Assembly: GCA_963989385.1 (NCBI GenBank)
Contig: OZ022505.1
Span: 59,151,737-59,215,736 of the forward strand
Direction: 5' to 3'
DNA from: Ctena decussata
Taxonomy: Eukaryota; Mollusca; Bivalvia; Lucinida; Lucinidae
DNA length: 64,000 nucleotides
Made by a program: the position numbers and the translations under genes. Positions 41,729-49,864 of the stretch are shown piece by piece; within the stretch, counting starts at the first letter, position 1, and each line of letters opens with the position of its first letter. The notes under the pieces were generated by a model. That model did no database searches. It was not told the DNA's origin and worked only from the letters and a program-made list of their open reading frames with translations.

Positions 41729-44086
41729 TTTCGCCATTAGAAACACGACGTTTTTATTGGCGTCAACGCATAAAGTTACGACCTAATTTGCATATTTAGT
41801 CCACTAATGGATTATCTTTTTTAATGCATGGCTTTATTTCACTCTCAGATGCGACGTCATATGATAAAATGTAGTACGTATCCAAAAGATTCAGCTAGAA
41901 TGGCAAACAGTGTAAACCCTGATAAGGCTGCTGTTTTGTGATAAGTCTGATCTAGATCTGCATTGATTGCTCATTACTATATGCCCCAATAATTAAATTT
42001 TTACGCTACAGTATCTTTCTAATTTCAGACGTGGGATGGCGTGAAAGCATGCATGAGACGTACAGGGAAAGAGAATGTCATCAGAAAGGTGGTAGAGTTC
42101 AAGCTAGATGAAGTGCCACCTGACATCATTTCTGACGTCAGTGATATCATTGTTACTTACGATGAAGACACAGTGAGAACAGCCAGTGCGGGAGCTGCAG
42201 CATTTTATTGTTGGGTAGGTTTAAATTGATGCATTGATTTAAACACCGGCATCCGAAGCCGAACAACTGTAGTACCATTACAACTGGAGAACTATTACAT
42301 TAGGCCTCAGGGGACAGTAAAATCTGCCATTTCTTGTCCCTTGCCGCAAACAATTTTTGAGCGACTCTAAAACATATAAAATGCACTTCAAGCCAAGATT
42401 TCACTTGTTGAATATGTTTCCACTGTATATAAAAACTAAATGAAGCATAAAACATGTGCATCAGACTACTCAGGAACTGTCTTTGCAATGTTTACATTAC
42501 CCCACCCACCCTATTTCTAGTGCTAAAAAGTGCTCTTCTGACCAGGAGCACATCACATTCTGGAGAAATACCTGCAAGACACTGCCAGTTGGTATATATC
42601 CCCTTTTGTTCTTCAAACACATACCTACAGAAAAACAGTTCTCCAATGGGTTAACAACCATGGAGGTTTTTCAATATTTCATAAAGAAAAGCAGGCCTGT
42701 TTTCAACAGGAAGTCGTCTATTGTGACAATGACAAGCCGCGCTTCAATTTGGAGATTCCCCTGACCATGGGAGCTATCAGAAAGTTTCGTATCCTTCTCC
42801 AGCTGACATAACTAACCTTCCTACCAGCTTACAAATTAAAGAAACATTCAAATACCTCATTTAATTGGAGCAACCATGCTGTTTTTAACCCTCTATCTAA
42901 AAGTATGATTTTTCTTACCACTGCCAATACGAAACTGTCCCCTGATGCCTTACATGTATATAGAAGCAATTATAGAGAACTGATTACAAGCCAGATGGTA
43001 TATATGCCGGCTGCTGAAGGCTAAAAATGAAATATAAAACATTGGCAATGTTATGTGAGCCAGTGTGCAGTGTTTCAACCGTGATGACAGTACTAGTCAA
43101 CTTCAATGTTTTTGTTAAAGAATTTTTGTGTTGGATGTGGGGATGGGATTTTATTGATGAGTAAACGCCAGTAAATTTTACACGGAATGAAATCCGAAGA
43201 GCGTTTCTTTAGTTTGTGGGAGATTCCCGGCTTTCATTCATCGATAAAATCACAAAGAGCAAATGAATTCCTTAAAATTCCAAATTTGTCCAGCTTAAAG
43301 TCTATTTTTCAGCTGCACATTCCATCGGCATAGGGCCACCCTTGGTGTGGTTGATGTTAACAATATTTGACGAAATAAGTGCCACCATTACCCATCAGTA
43401 AATTATAACTGTCTTTTCTTGCGCTTTCATCTTTAATTTATTTCTATGCCTGAAAATCTATTTCTGTACCTATAGAGTCGGAAAAGCTTGAAAACAATGT
43501 CAATGGCACCACCATTTTGAAGGCTTTCAAACTGACATTTGATCTGCTGCGGATGTTGCGTCATTAAAAACATCATACACGCGCTTGCTTTAGCCGTCTC
43601 AAAGACCAGTTTTGACTTGCTTTAGCCGTCTTAAAACAGTTTGGGCTTCAAACTGAAATTCAGTTGAAGAAAAACAAGAAAAACCCAAACGAGAAAGTCG
43701 CGTATGACTAAAACGTCAAAATGAATTATCAATGTATAAACACGTCTTTACATATGCTGTCAGCTAATGATTTGTTTGGAAACTGCTCCGATAGTACGCT
43801 GTTAAAATTGTATTATAATAATTAACCATATTCAAAGTTTATAATTAAGGCCTACTTTTCTTTTAAATTAATATAGCAGAGGTTGATAAAAGCAGACATA
43901 GTTGGTATTAGCTACATACTGTTGTTTCAACTGCAACTTAAAGAAACTAAGCGTTTGTCTGCCATCTTGAAAATATTTTGGGTTTTGTATTTTCAGACAA
44001 AAAGCATGGTAGAAGATTTTGAGCGAAACCATACGACAGCAGAAATTCTATCCGAGAGGGAAGCTTGTGATAGTGTAAACAAATAG
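33550..44086 (+). CDS. KY/hillarin-like transglutaminase-fold protein fused to a dynein-stalk-like tail
   Basis: Seen: exons 33550-33663, 33987-34228, 34540-34926, 35778-36519, 39091-39259, 40436-40716, 42029-42214 and 43997-44086 (stop TAG) all have AG/GT borders and matching phases, giving 736 residues without a start. Residues about 45-170 form a transglutaminase-like core (MMKVRSLFSWL, REGSYATFLALLC, RWVAVYIDGWRLIHPLWA), and about 240-490 the beta-rich KY C-terminal region (RMPVAGTYRITVYGG). Residues 496-600 are helical repeats (KDLDDLKAAVDEF and RNLDALNKAIQDA). Residues about 610-720 (KPLAVIHDVLVATLLLLG, TWDGVKACMRRTG, DEDTVRTASAGAAAFYCW) resemble the dynein heavy-chain stalk region. Known: KY-family proteins are cytoskeleton-linked Cys/His/Asp peptidase-like proteins. 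Here the triad positions are Glu, Asp and His, so it is probably a pseudoenzyme. The 5' exon(s) were not identified. Confidence 0.87.
35092..35325. repeat. TGAGCC hairpin MITE family, copy 10
   Basis: The most diverged full-length unit (left end TGAGCCGCGACACGACAAGA, centre CGCACGGACCTAGCTGAG). It lies in the KY-like gene's intron after exon 34540-34926. Confidence 0.88.
35588..35757 (+). repeat. Diverged copy of the tRNA-derived SINE
   Basis: GGTGGCTGAGGGCGTTAAGC (box A) and GCGGTTCAATTCTTGC (box B) with GGAGGCGGAAATCTTTTC match the head at 30807, and the 3' body ends CCTTCATA just before the acceptor of exon 35778-36519. Confidence 0.6.
36520..37648. other. Intron of the KY-like gene, no feature recognised
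   Basis: The first part of the intron after exon 35778-36519. It contains several short open frames without domain signal. I see no repeat family here. Confidence 0.4.
37649..37812. repeat. 88-bp tandem duplication spanning a transposon edge
   Basis: ATCAAAAGATACTAGCAAGG starting at 37649 and again at 37737 (one base differs). Each copy contains host flank, the TAA target site and the first bases of the adjacent element (GGGACCGACCATTTGATATT). The duplication therefore arose after the element inserted. Confidence 0.9.
37698..39058. mobile_element. PIF/Harbinger-like non-autonomous element with TAA duplication
   Basis: GGGACCGACCATTTGATATT at the left is exactly answered by AATATCAAATGGTCGGTCCC at the right. 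TAA flanks both ends (37695-37697 and 39059-39061), the 3-bp duplication typical of PIF/Harbinger. The interior holds long G and C homopolymer runs (about 37810-37840, 38060-38075, 38408-38428, 39010-39030) and AT-rich sequence but no transposase. It lies in a KY-like gene intron and ends 30 bases before the exon at 39091. Confidence 0.82.
39590..39725 (+). repeat. Interspersed repeat, probable SINE
   Basis: Contains ATCCCACCAACAACTAGGTT, GGAGACAGGACCTCGGTTTA and GCGGTCCCGGGATTAGTAGT. A partial reversed relative lies at 12672-12765. It is in the intron after exon 39091-39259. Confidence 0.5.
39790..39830. repeat. G-rich homopolymer-like tract
   Basis: Runs of GGGGGG separated by single T or C bases over about 35 bases in a KY-like gene intron. 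It has potential to form G-quadruplexes. Confidence 0.75.
41222..41870 (-). mobile_element. ATCATATGAC MITE, reversed copy, triplicated edge and nested insertion
   Basis: The mirrored order of motifs from 2530-2886. Its hairpin edge (CATAGAGGATCCTAC..., AAACGAGTTGGGG, GATAAGATGCGAGGCTATGC) is repeated three times in tandem at about 41217-41455. A LINE or SINE 3' end with an ACTT tail (41615-41727) interrupts the middle, after which the MITE resumes (AATTTCGCCATTAGAAACAC) and ends near ATCATATGATAAAA. Confidence 0.65.
41615..41727 (+). mobile_element. Retroelement 3' end with (ACTT)n tail
   Basis: GGCCTCGGGGAAGATTGGCC, CAACCGAGTTACCC and CTAAATAAAGACATT are followed by about eight ACTT repeats at 41691-41726. 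The structure (short 3' end, AATAAA, microsatellite tail) is that of a 5'-truncated LINE or a SINE. It is inserted into the MITE. Confidence 0.7.
42301..42949. mobile_element. hAT-like non-autonomous element
   Basis: TAGGCCTCAGGGGACAGT at the left answers ACTGTCCCCTGATGCC at the right. TTACAT occurs immediately outside both ends (42295-42300 and 42950-42955), a probable target duplication. It is about 650 bases in the last large intron of the KY-like gene. An open frame inside has no recognisable domain. Confidence 0.65.
43146..43255. repeat. Short inverted repeat
   Basis: GGATTTTATTGATGAGTAAA is answered by TTCATTCATCGATAAAATC, forming an imperfect stem of about 18 bases in the KY-like gene intron. 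It is a small hairpin or MITE relic. Confidence 0.45.
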
Positions 44087-44780
44087 CATCCGGATTAGTA
44101 CTACATATGAAAACACATTAAAAATCAGTATACTATTGGCAACAAAGGACACTTGATCATCTTAAATTTCTTGGCAACACACATATCTATGAGTTTAATA
44201 TTAGACGTAAGCTGTATCTATATTTGCCCTCTCCTAAAACAGCTGATCCTCTGCCAAGTCTTTTCACGCCTCTTTATAGGTTCTATGTTTATTTAAAGTT
44301 TTCCGAGTTTGTCAGTGTTTCGACAATTTACAAAATGAGATCTACTAGTACATATCACTGAGCGGCCCTCTTTGAAACTATCCAAATCAAGATGAGAAAT
44401 AGGACTGAAGATGCTTTTTTTTTAGTCTGAAGGCGCATTTTTCAAGCCAACGAGCTGTTACGTAACAGATCTTGTCACATATGTCATTACTGTCTGCTCC
44501 TTGACGTTCCATAATATTCTAACTTGACTTTATTTTTTCTCCATTGAGTGTATTGGAAGTGACGTCGGGTAAAATATTTCGATACATCTTGTTGCTAAAG
44601 TCATAGTGTACTAATATCGCGTCTTGATGACGTTTGATGCAAAAATGTACTTCTGTCGACGTTTTCTTCTTTATAGTTTCGGAATTAAAATCTTTTTTCT
44701 TAACGGTAAATCATCGCTGAGTAACAACAGTTAGCGAGCAGATACGATGCCGCATATCAAATTGTTTGCAGAAGAAAGGA
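44087..44780. other. Convergent intergenic region
   Basis: Separates the 3' ends of the KY-like gene (plus) and the receptor gene (minus). ATTAAA near 44116 could serve the former, and TTTATT near 44529 (AATAAA on the minus strand) the latter. No other feature was seen. Confidence 0.45.
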
Positions 44781-46079
44781 TTAGATATTATTTCTATGCG
44801 AAATATAAACAAAGAAAACTGAGGTTGAGATAGAAACAACAAAGATGGACACTACGAACAAAATGGCATCAATCCGACGTAACAGGTCCTTCCATGTGAA
44901 CTTGCTTACTGTGTCTTCTGCACTAGTTGGTTGGATCGCAGTAGCAACATCGCCTGTATTTTCTTGACTAGCTTTACCTAAATAGATATTTGATTCTTGT
45001 AGTACCGTCGGCCCTTTGGCTTTTCTTCTCAATACACAAATTGTCACTATTTCGTTTGCATGATTAGCATAAATCCAGGACTCAGTGAACGAATATATAA
45101 CGGCAAATACACTGTACCAAAGCAGTATTTGAATATAAATTAGAAAATAAGAGACATCGATAGAATTATGCGGCAGATCATTACTTATCGCCGAAACAAA
45201 TATACTATATGATAAAAATAGGGTTACGGCAATTGATCCTTTTTCACCCGACTCGATCGGAACGATGAAAACTCCAATATTTAAAATAGATAGAAGAATA
45301 AGCGGGGAAACAACAGAGTACATTATAAAATCTGTTCTCCTTTCTAGTTCAACCACAATGTCATACAAGTGAGTGACAAAGTAGTCCACTTTTATAACGT
45401 GTACTCCGATGAGTTTCCATTCAGAATTTTCCTGGTGTAATTCTGTATTTACGCCTCCTGAAGATGGTTCAAGATTGACTTCATTAGAAGCTGCATCAGC
45501 GGCGTAAATTGTCATTGAGCAAGACTGTCTATCAAACGGATAAAATTTAGTTGTCACGTCACAAATAAAAGTGAATATTCCTTCTGGCACCCATGTGGCA
45601 TCTCCTGTATCGGCGTAAAAGACACTGTCGGTTTTATGTCCAATGATACCATCTCCGTCGAAAGCTTTAGCAAGTACCATAGTTGGTGTCCATACTTGAA
45701 GAACAGGAAACTTTGCTTGTCTTATACCACTGTATATAGCTGTGTCCCACGAGAGAAGCTCGTCTTTCCATTGGAAATAGAATAGTCCTAAAACAGATAG
45801 TTTCTGACTGGCTGTGATGAACTCTGTCACGCCCGAAAACTGGAAAAGAAACTTAACTGTAACAGCTTCAGTCTGAATAATCCGTGGCTTAACTCGGTTG
45901 TCATACCCAGTCAGAAGATCTTCATACAACTTTGTAACGTTACTGTATACTGGTGGGGTAACTGAGTCTATTTTACTATCATTTACCACTCGATTACCCG
46001 TGTATGCCGGAACTAAGAATGAGCATGCGACAAAAGCAGCCACTTGCCAAAAGACAACCATTTTGAAAACGACATGCAT
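44781..46079 (-). CDS. Divergent cys-loop ligand-gated ion channel subunit (nAChR-like), intronless
   Basis: Seen: a single 432-residue frame. There is a hydrophobic leader (about 7-25), then ligand-binding domain motifs (FQWKDELLSWD near 102-112, VWTPTMVLAKAFDGD near 129-143). The signature cys-loop is C173 DVTTKFYPFDRQS C187, with 13 residues between the cysteines. Four membrane helices follow (M1 about 251-274, M2 280-299, M3 310-330, M4 403-426). The M1-M2 link ESGEK keeps the cation-type Glu, and M2 keeps the 9' Leu. Missing: the loop C vicinal Cys pair and the loop B Trp, so it is not a classical acetylcholine-binding alpha subunit. Known: molluscs have greatly expanded such receptors. 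Inferred: a cation channel of unknown ligand or an accessory subunit. The start could be Met1 or Met7. Absence of introns suggests retroposition or family expansion. It is convergent with the KY-like gene. Confidence 0.9.
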   Translation of the reverse strand: MHVVFKMVVFWQVAAFVACSFLVPAYTGNRVVNDSKIDSVTPPVYSNVTKLYEDLLTGYDNRVKPRIIQTEAVTVKFLFQFSGVTEFITASQKLSVLGLFYFQWKDELLSWDTAIYSGIRQAKFPVLQVWTPTMVLAKAFDGDGIIGHKTDSVFYADTGDATWVPEGIFTFICDVTTKFYPFDRQSCSMTIYAADAASNEVNLEPSSGGVNTELHQENSEWKLIGVHVIKVDYFVTHLYDIVVELERRTDFIMYSVVSPLILLSILNIGVFIVPIESGEKGSIAVTLFLSYSIFVSAISNDLPHNSIDVSYFLIYIQILLWYSVFAVIYSFTESWIYANHANEIVTICVLRRKAKGPTVLQESNIYLGKASQENTGDVATAIQPTSAEDTVSKFTWKDLLRRIDAILFVVSIFVVSISTSVFFVYISHRNNI

Positions 46080-46384
46080 GTTTTTTTTTATACTTTTCTG
46101 ACTTCAGTTATACAATAGTGCTTGTTGTGATACATGAACCAGCTCACAGAACGACCTGCGACAATCATGTAGTTACCGTAAAACATATTAGAAATGGGAC
46201 AGAGGGGCAGTCTGAATTGAATCGATGCAATCAGTGCAGACCCAGCGCAGCGCAGACCTTAAGGAGCAGACTGAATAGGGTCTACGCTGTTTGCCACATC
46301 ATTTGCATCTTTTTGATACAAAAACTGCATTGTAAAACCAAACTGCTCCGTTTCAGGACAGTAACGGTAATAATATTAATGATT

Positions 46385-46622
46385 TGAGCCGCGACACGAG
46401 AAAACCAACAATGTGGTCATGCGCCCAGCGCAGACTCAGATCAGCCTGGGCATCCGCCCAGTCTGATCAGATACTTAACTTAGCGCTTTAAGAATAGCCA
46501 AGGGACTAAGCTACCGTCATGCGGACAGCGAAGACTCTGATCAGACTGGGCGGATGCCCAGGCTGATCTGAGTCTGTGCTGGACGTACGACCACATTGTT
46601 GGTTTTCTCGTGTCGTGGCTCA
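46385..46622. repeat. TGAGCC hairpin MITE family, copy 11
   Basis: A full-length unit flanked by TT on both sides, upstream of the receptor gene (about 300 bases before its start). Confidence 0.93.
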
Positions 46623-47756
46623 TTTATTCCTGACTTAAAAAAAGAATTCAATTAATACTTCTAATGTAACAGAATAACAAATCTTGCGAGACAAATGCGA
46701 ATAAGGCCCATGTGGATTAAAATCAATTTCCTACAATATGTCTGCGTATTGGAGCAACTGAACCATGAATCTACTATTTTTTTTTTTTTTTTTTTTAGAT
46801 GAACTTTTTCGGTTTAACCTTTGACAAACTTAATTTTCCGTATCAGGATATTCTGAACAAAAATCTAATGCTGTCGAATGACAAGCAATGCAGGCCAATT
46901 GCAGACTACCAGAAAGAAGTCAGGGTCGAGTCGGGTAACTTCGGACAGTATGTAAATTCGGACATACCATTGCAACAGTGAAAATCCAGATTAGACGACT
47001 CAACCAAACAAGTAAATTGACGGTAAATAACTTATCATTTTCAGGAAGTCTTAGAGTAACCTGATTTTTTTGTGGTTTGAACGTAATCAAATATCTTTTG
47101 TTTCTTGATTCTTGTAAGATTCAGGGCTTATCAAAAATTGGCAACGCTTAGGTTTTGTTATGAATGGGTCATGAGTCAAAGTTCTTAGAAAGTCTTCCTA
47201 AAAGATGTCAACGGCCAATATAGAACTCCAACATAAGTTCAATAGTCATGTATTACTTGGAAAGCCCGAGTCAGCCTTAGTCAGCTTGGTACAAAATCTA
47301 GATTAAATGAGTAACAAGGTAGGGAACTCACCAGTCAACGTGGCTGTAGATATATAAATCATTGACTTGCCGGGAAGAAATAAGACGCTCCTCCCTCCAT
47401 GGGCTCCCAATCCTATGAGTCAGTTACATGTAGCGATGGTGTGAACGCAACATCACAGGGCGGAAGTCTTAGTAGAAGACGTCAACGGCTAGGTCAGAAG
47501 AACTCTTTGAGTCAACGGCCATGTGTTGATGACCAAGGCGAGCCATATTGTTATGGAAATCGGCTGTGGTCAATTTAAACAGCATAGAGAGGGATGGGCT
47601 CCGTCAGCTGGCTTTTGCTCAAGGAACTCCATGAAGGACAGATCCAGTGAAACTTCAATACCGGATTGGTCGCAACCCGGGTTAATGATGACAGTGCCTA
47701 TTGTTGGACGCCATGACGTAGGTGATAAGTATATGACAAGTGTGACAAAGATCCAG
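46623..47756. other. Intergenic, no gene seen
   Basis: Includes a poly-T run at 46779-46797 and repeated GTCAACGGC phrases near 47207, 47483 and 47512, hinting at a degraded repeat. No domain was recognised. Confidence 0.4.
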
Positions 47757-48089
47757 AACTAGAAATGTGTCCATAGGACACGAATGCCCCCGCCTAGTGC
47801 CCTAAGTAAGATTGCGCCTTGTTTCAGGTACTGGCACTTGTAGCATAACTAGGTTCACAAAGGCAGACTTCTGCGGTACATGTTTTATTGTTTTCCTTGG
47901 GCAGATGTATTGTGTTTCTTGGATCAAGAGAAGTGTGTGGGGTGGGGTGGGGGTAGGGGGGGGGGGCTTCCTGTGAAGTGGGGGGGGGGGTGTCATGACT
48001 GTAATATGTGATAACATTCTGTATCTTATCACAGAAATGCATGCTATGCAACTTTCCAAAAGAAATAGCCCGGAAACAAGTAACTTTTC

Positions 48090-49760
48090 AAAAACTAACA
48101 AACGGAAACCATTATTGTATGAAATGAAGTCAAAAAGGGCCATAACTCCCACATAATTGGCGGATTTTCCCAAACATCGAACTTGACCTATATTTTATGA
48201 TTATATACCTATGTATAAAATATGAATTCAATACACAAATGCTTTCAAAAGATGATGAACGGAAACCAGTTTTTCATACAAAATGAAGTCGAAAAAGGGC
48301 CATACCTCCCACAATAATCGACGGAATTTGCCCAACATCGAACTTGACCTGTATTTTATGATTATATACCTGTGTATCAAATATGAATTAAATACAGCAA
48401 TGCTTTCAAAAGATATCGAACGGAAACCATTTTTTCATACAAAATAAAGTCGAAAAGGGTCATAACTCCCACAATAATCAACGGATTTTGCCCAACATCG
48501 AACTTGACCTGTATTTTATGATTATATAGCTGTGTATGAAATATGAATTCAATACACCAATGCTTTCAAAAGATATCGAACGGAAACCAGTTTTTCTTTG
48601 CTGCACTCTTTAATTGCACACCGGGGGATCGGTCGTCAGACTCTATGATGGCCCCGACCTAAAGCTATATATTTTTGTTGGTTGGGACCGGAGCCTTTTT
48701 GTCTGTTGCTTGGTCCACCGGGGCTCAACTGGTGACCTTCTTTTGCTTCAGATTTCCAGTGGGGTCGTATGGCAGGACAGGGATCTCCACCTGTCAGACG
48801 GCCCGTTGTATCTGTTGAGTCCTCGTCTTTGCTTCTTCATAGTGTTGAAATTTGATTTATGTGTTTACCGTGATGATTCATTGACGAGTTAGAGGGTTAT
48901 CATGCGAACCGAACTACCAACTAAATGTTTTGTACCACTTCAGAAACTGAGGGTGAGGTTGGGCCTGTAAAATCGATTTAAGCCCCCCAGTAATTCATTA
49001 CTGACCGTTCCAAGGCGGTAGTTCTGTTGTGATTCTTTGTTGCCTGTTTTTGGTGTCAGAGTTTCTGTGATGTTTTACCTTATGTATGTTATTATTATTT
49101 TTGGTTCGGTTTGGGTTGCTGAGTGGCCACCTTTTGGGAACAAGCTGCTCACTCGGTTGGCCATATGTTCTCTGTATCTTGATTATTTGTAATCTTAGTT
49201 GTTTCCAACTATGGTTTGAGGGCTGGATTTGGATTTTGATTGTTTCAGTTCCTGGTCTTTGCATACTTTTTACCTTCATACAAAATAAAGTCGAAAAGGG
49301 CCATAACTCCCACAATAATCAACGGATTTTGCCCAACATCGAACTTGACCTGTATTTTATGATTATATACCTGTTTTTTTTAATATAAATTCAATACACC
49401 AATGCTTTCAAAAGATATCGAACGGAAACCATTTTTTTCATACAAAATGAAGTAGAAAAAGGGCCATTACTCATCCACAATAATCGACGGATTTTGACCA
49501 ACATCGAACTTGACCTGTATTTTATGATTATATACCTGTGTATAAAATATGAATTCCATACACCAATGCTTTCAAAAGATATCGAACGGAAACCATTTTT
49601 CATACAAAATGAAGTCGAAAAAGGGCCATAACTTCCACAATAATCGACGGATTTTACCCAACATCAAAGCTGACCTGTATTTTATGATTATATAGCTGTG
49701 TATGAAATATGAATTCAATACGCCAATGATTTCAAAAAATATTGAACGGAAACCATTTCG
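48090..49760. repeat. 160-bp tandem satellite, interrupted
   Basis: Unit starts (CGGAAACCA) near 48104, 48260, 48421, 48581, then 49425, 49587 and 49747 give a period of about 156-162. The gap between 48581 and 49425 contains the inserted segment 48596-49273 plus part of a unit. Confidence 0.93.
48596..49273. mobile_element. Unidentified 680-bp insertion in the satellite
   Basis: The sequence is unlike the flanking satellite: GATCGGTCGTCAGACTCTAT, GTTGGGACCGGAGCC, GACCGTTCCAAGGCGGTAG. The satellite stops at GGAAACCAGTTTTT and resumes at TTCATACAAAAT. I see neither inverted termini nor a coding domain, and a target duplication is ambiguous because of T runs. Confidence 0.5.
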
Positions 49761-49864
49761 TTCGGGACGTAACGTACGCTACGGACGAACGTACAGACAG
49801 CGGTGATGCTATATGCCCCCCCCCTCCCCCATTTTTAATGGCGGGGCATAAAAATAGGGAGAGG

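Larger units (their letters stand above)
47757..49853. mobile_element. Second pearl/Helentron-like satellite element
   Basis: Left end with TGTCCATAGGACACGAATGC then CCCCGCC; right end TGGCGGGGCATAAAA, an inverted short terminus. The body is a tandem array of about 160-bp units (CGGAAACCATTTTTTCATAC, AAGTCGAAAAAGGGCCATAA, CGACGGATTTTGCCCAACAT, GACCTGTATTTTATGATTAT). It has the same plan as the element at 9436 but a different satellite. A 680-bp foreign segment splits the array. Confidence 0.65.

Noticed and set aside
42456..42764. 102-codon frame inside the hAT-like element
   Set aside because: No transposase motif; short and not conserved with anything I recognise.
46799..46981. Open frame following a poly-T tract and AG
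   Set aside because: The poly-T/AG resembles an acceptor, but the peptide has no recognisable domain and no matching donor partner.
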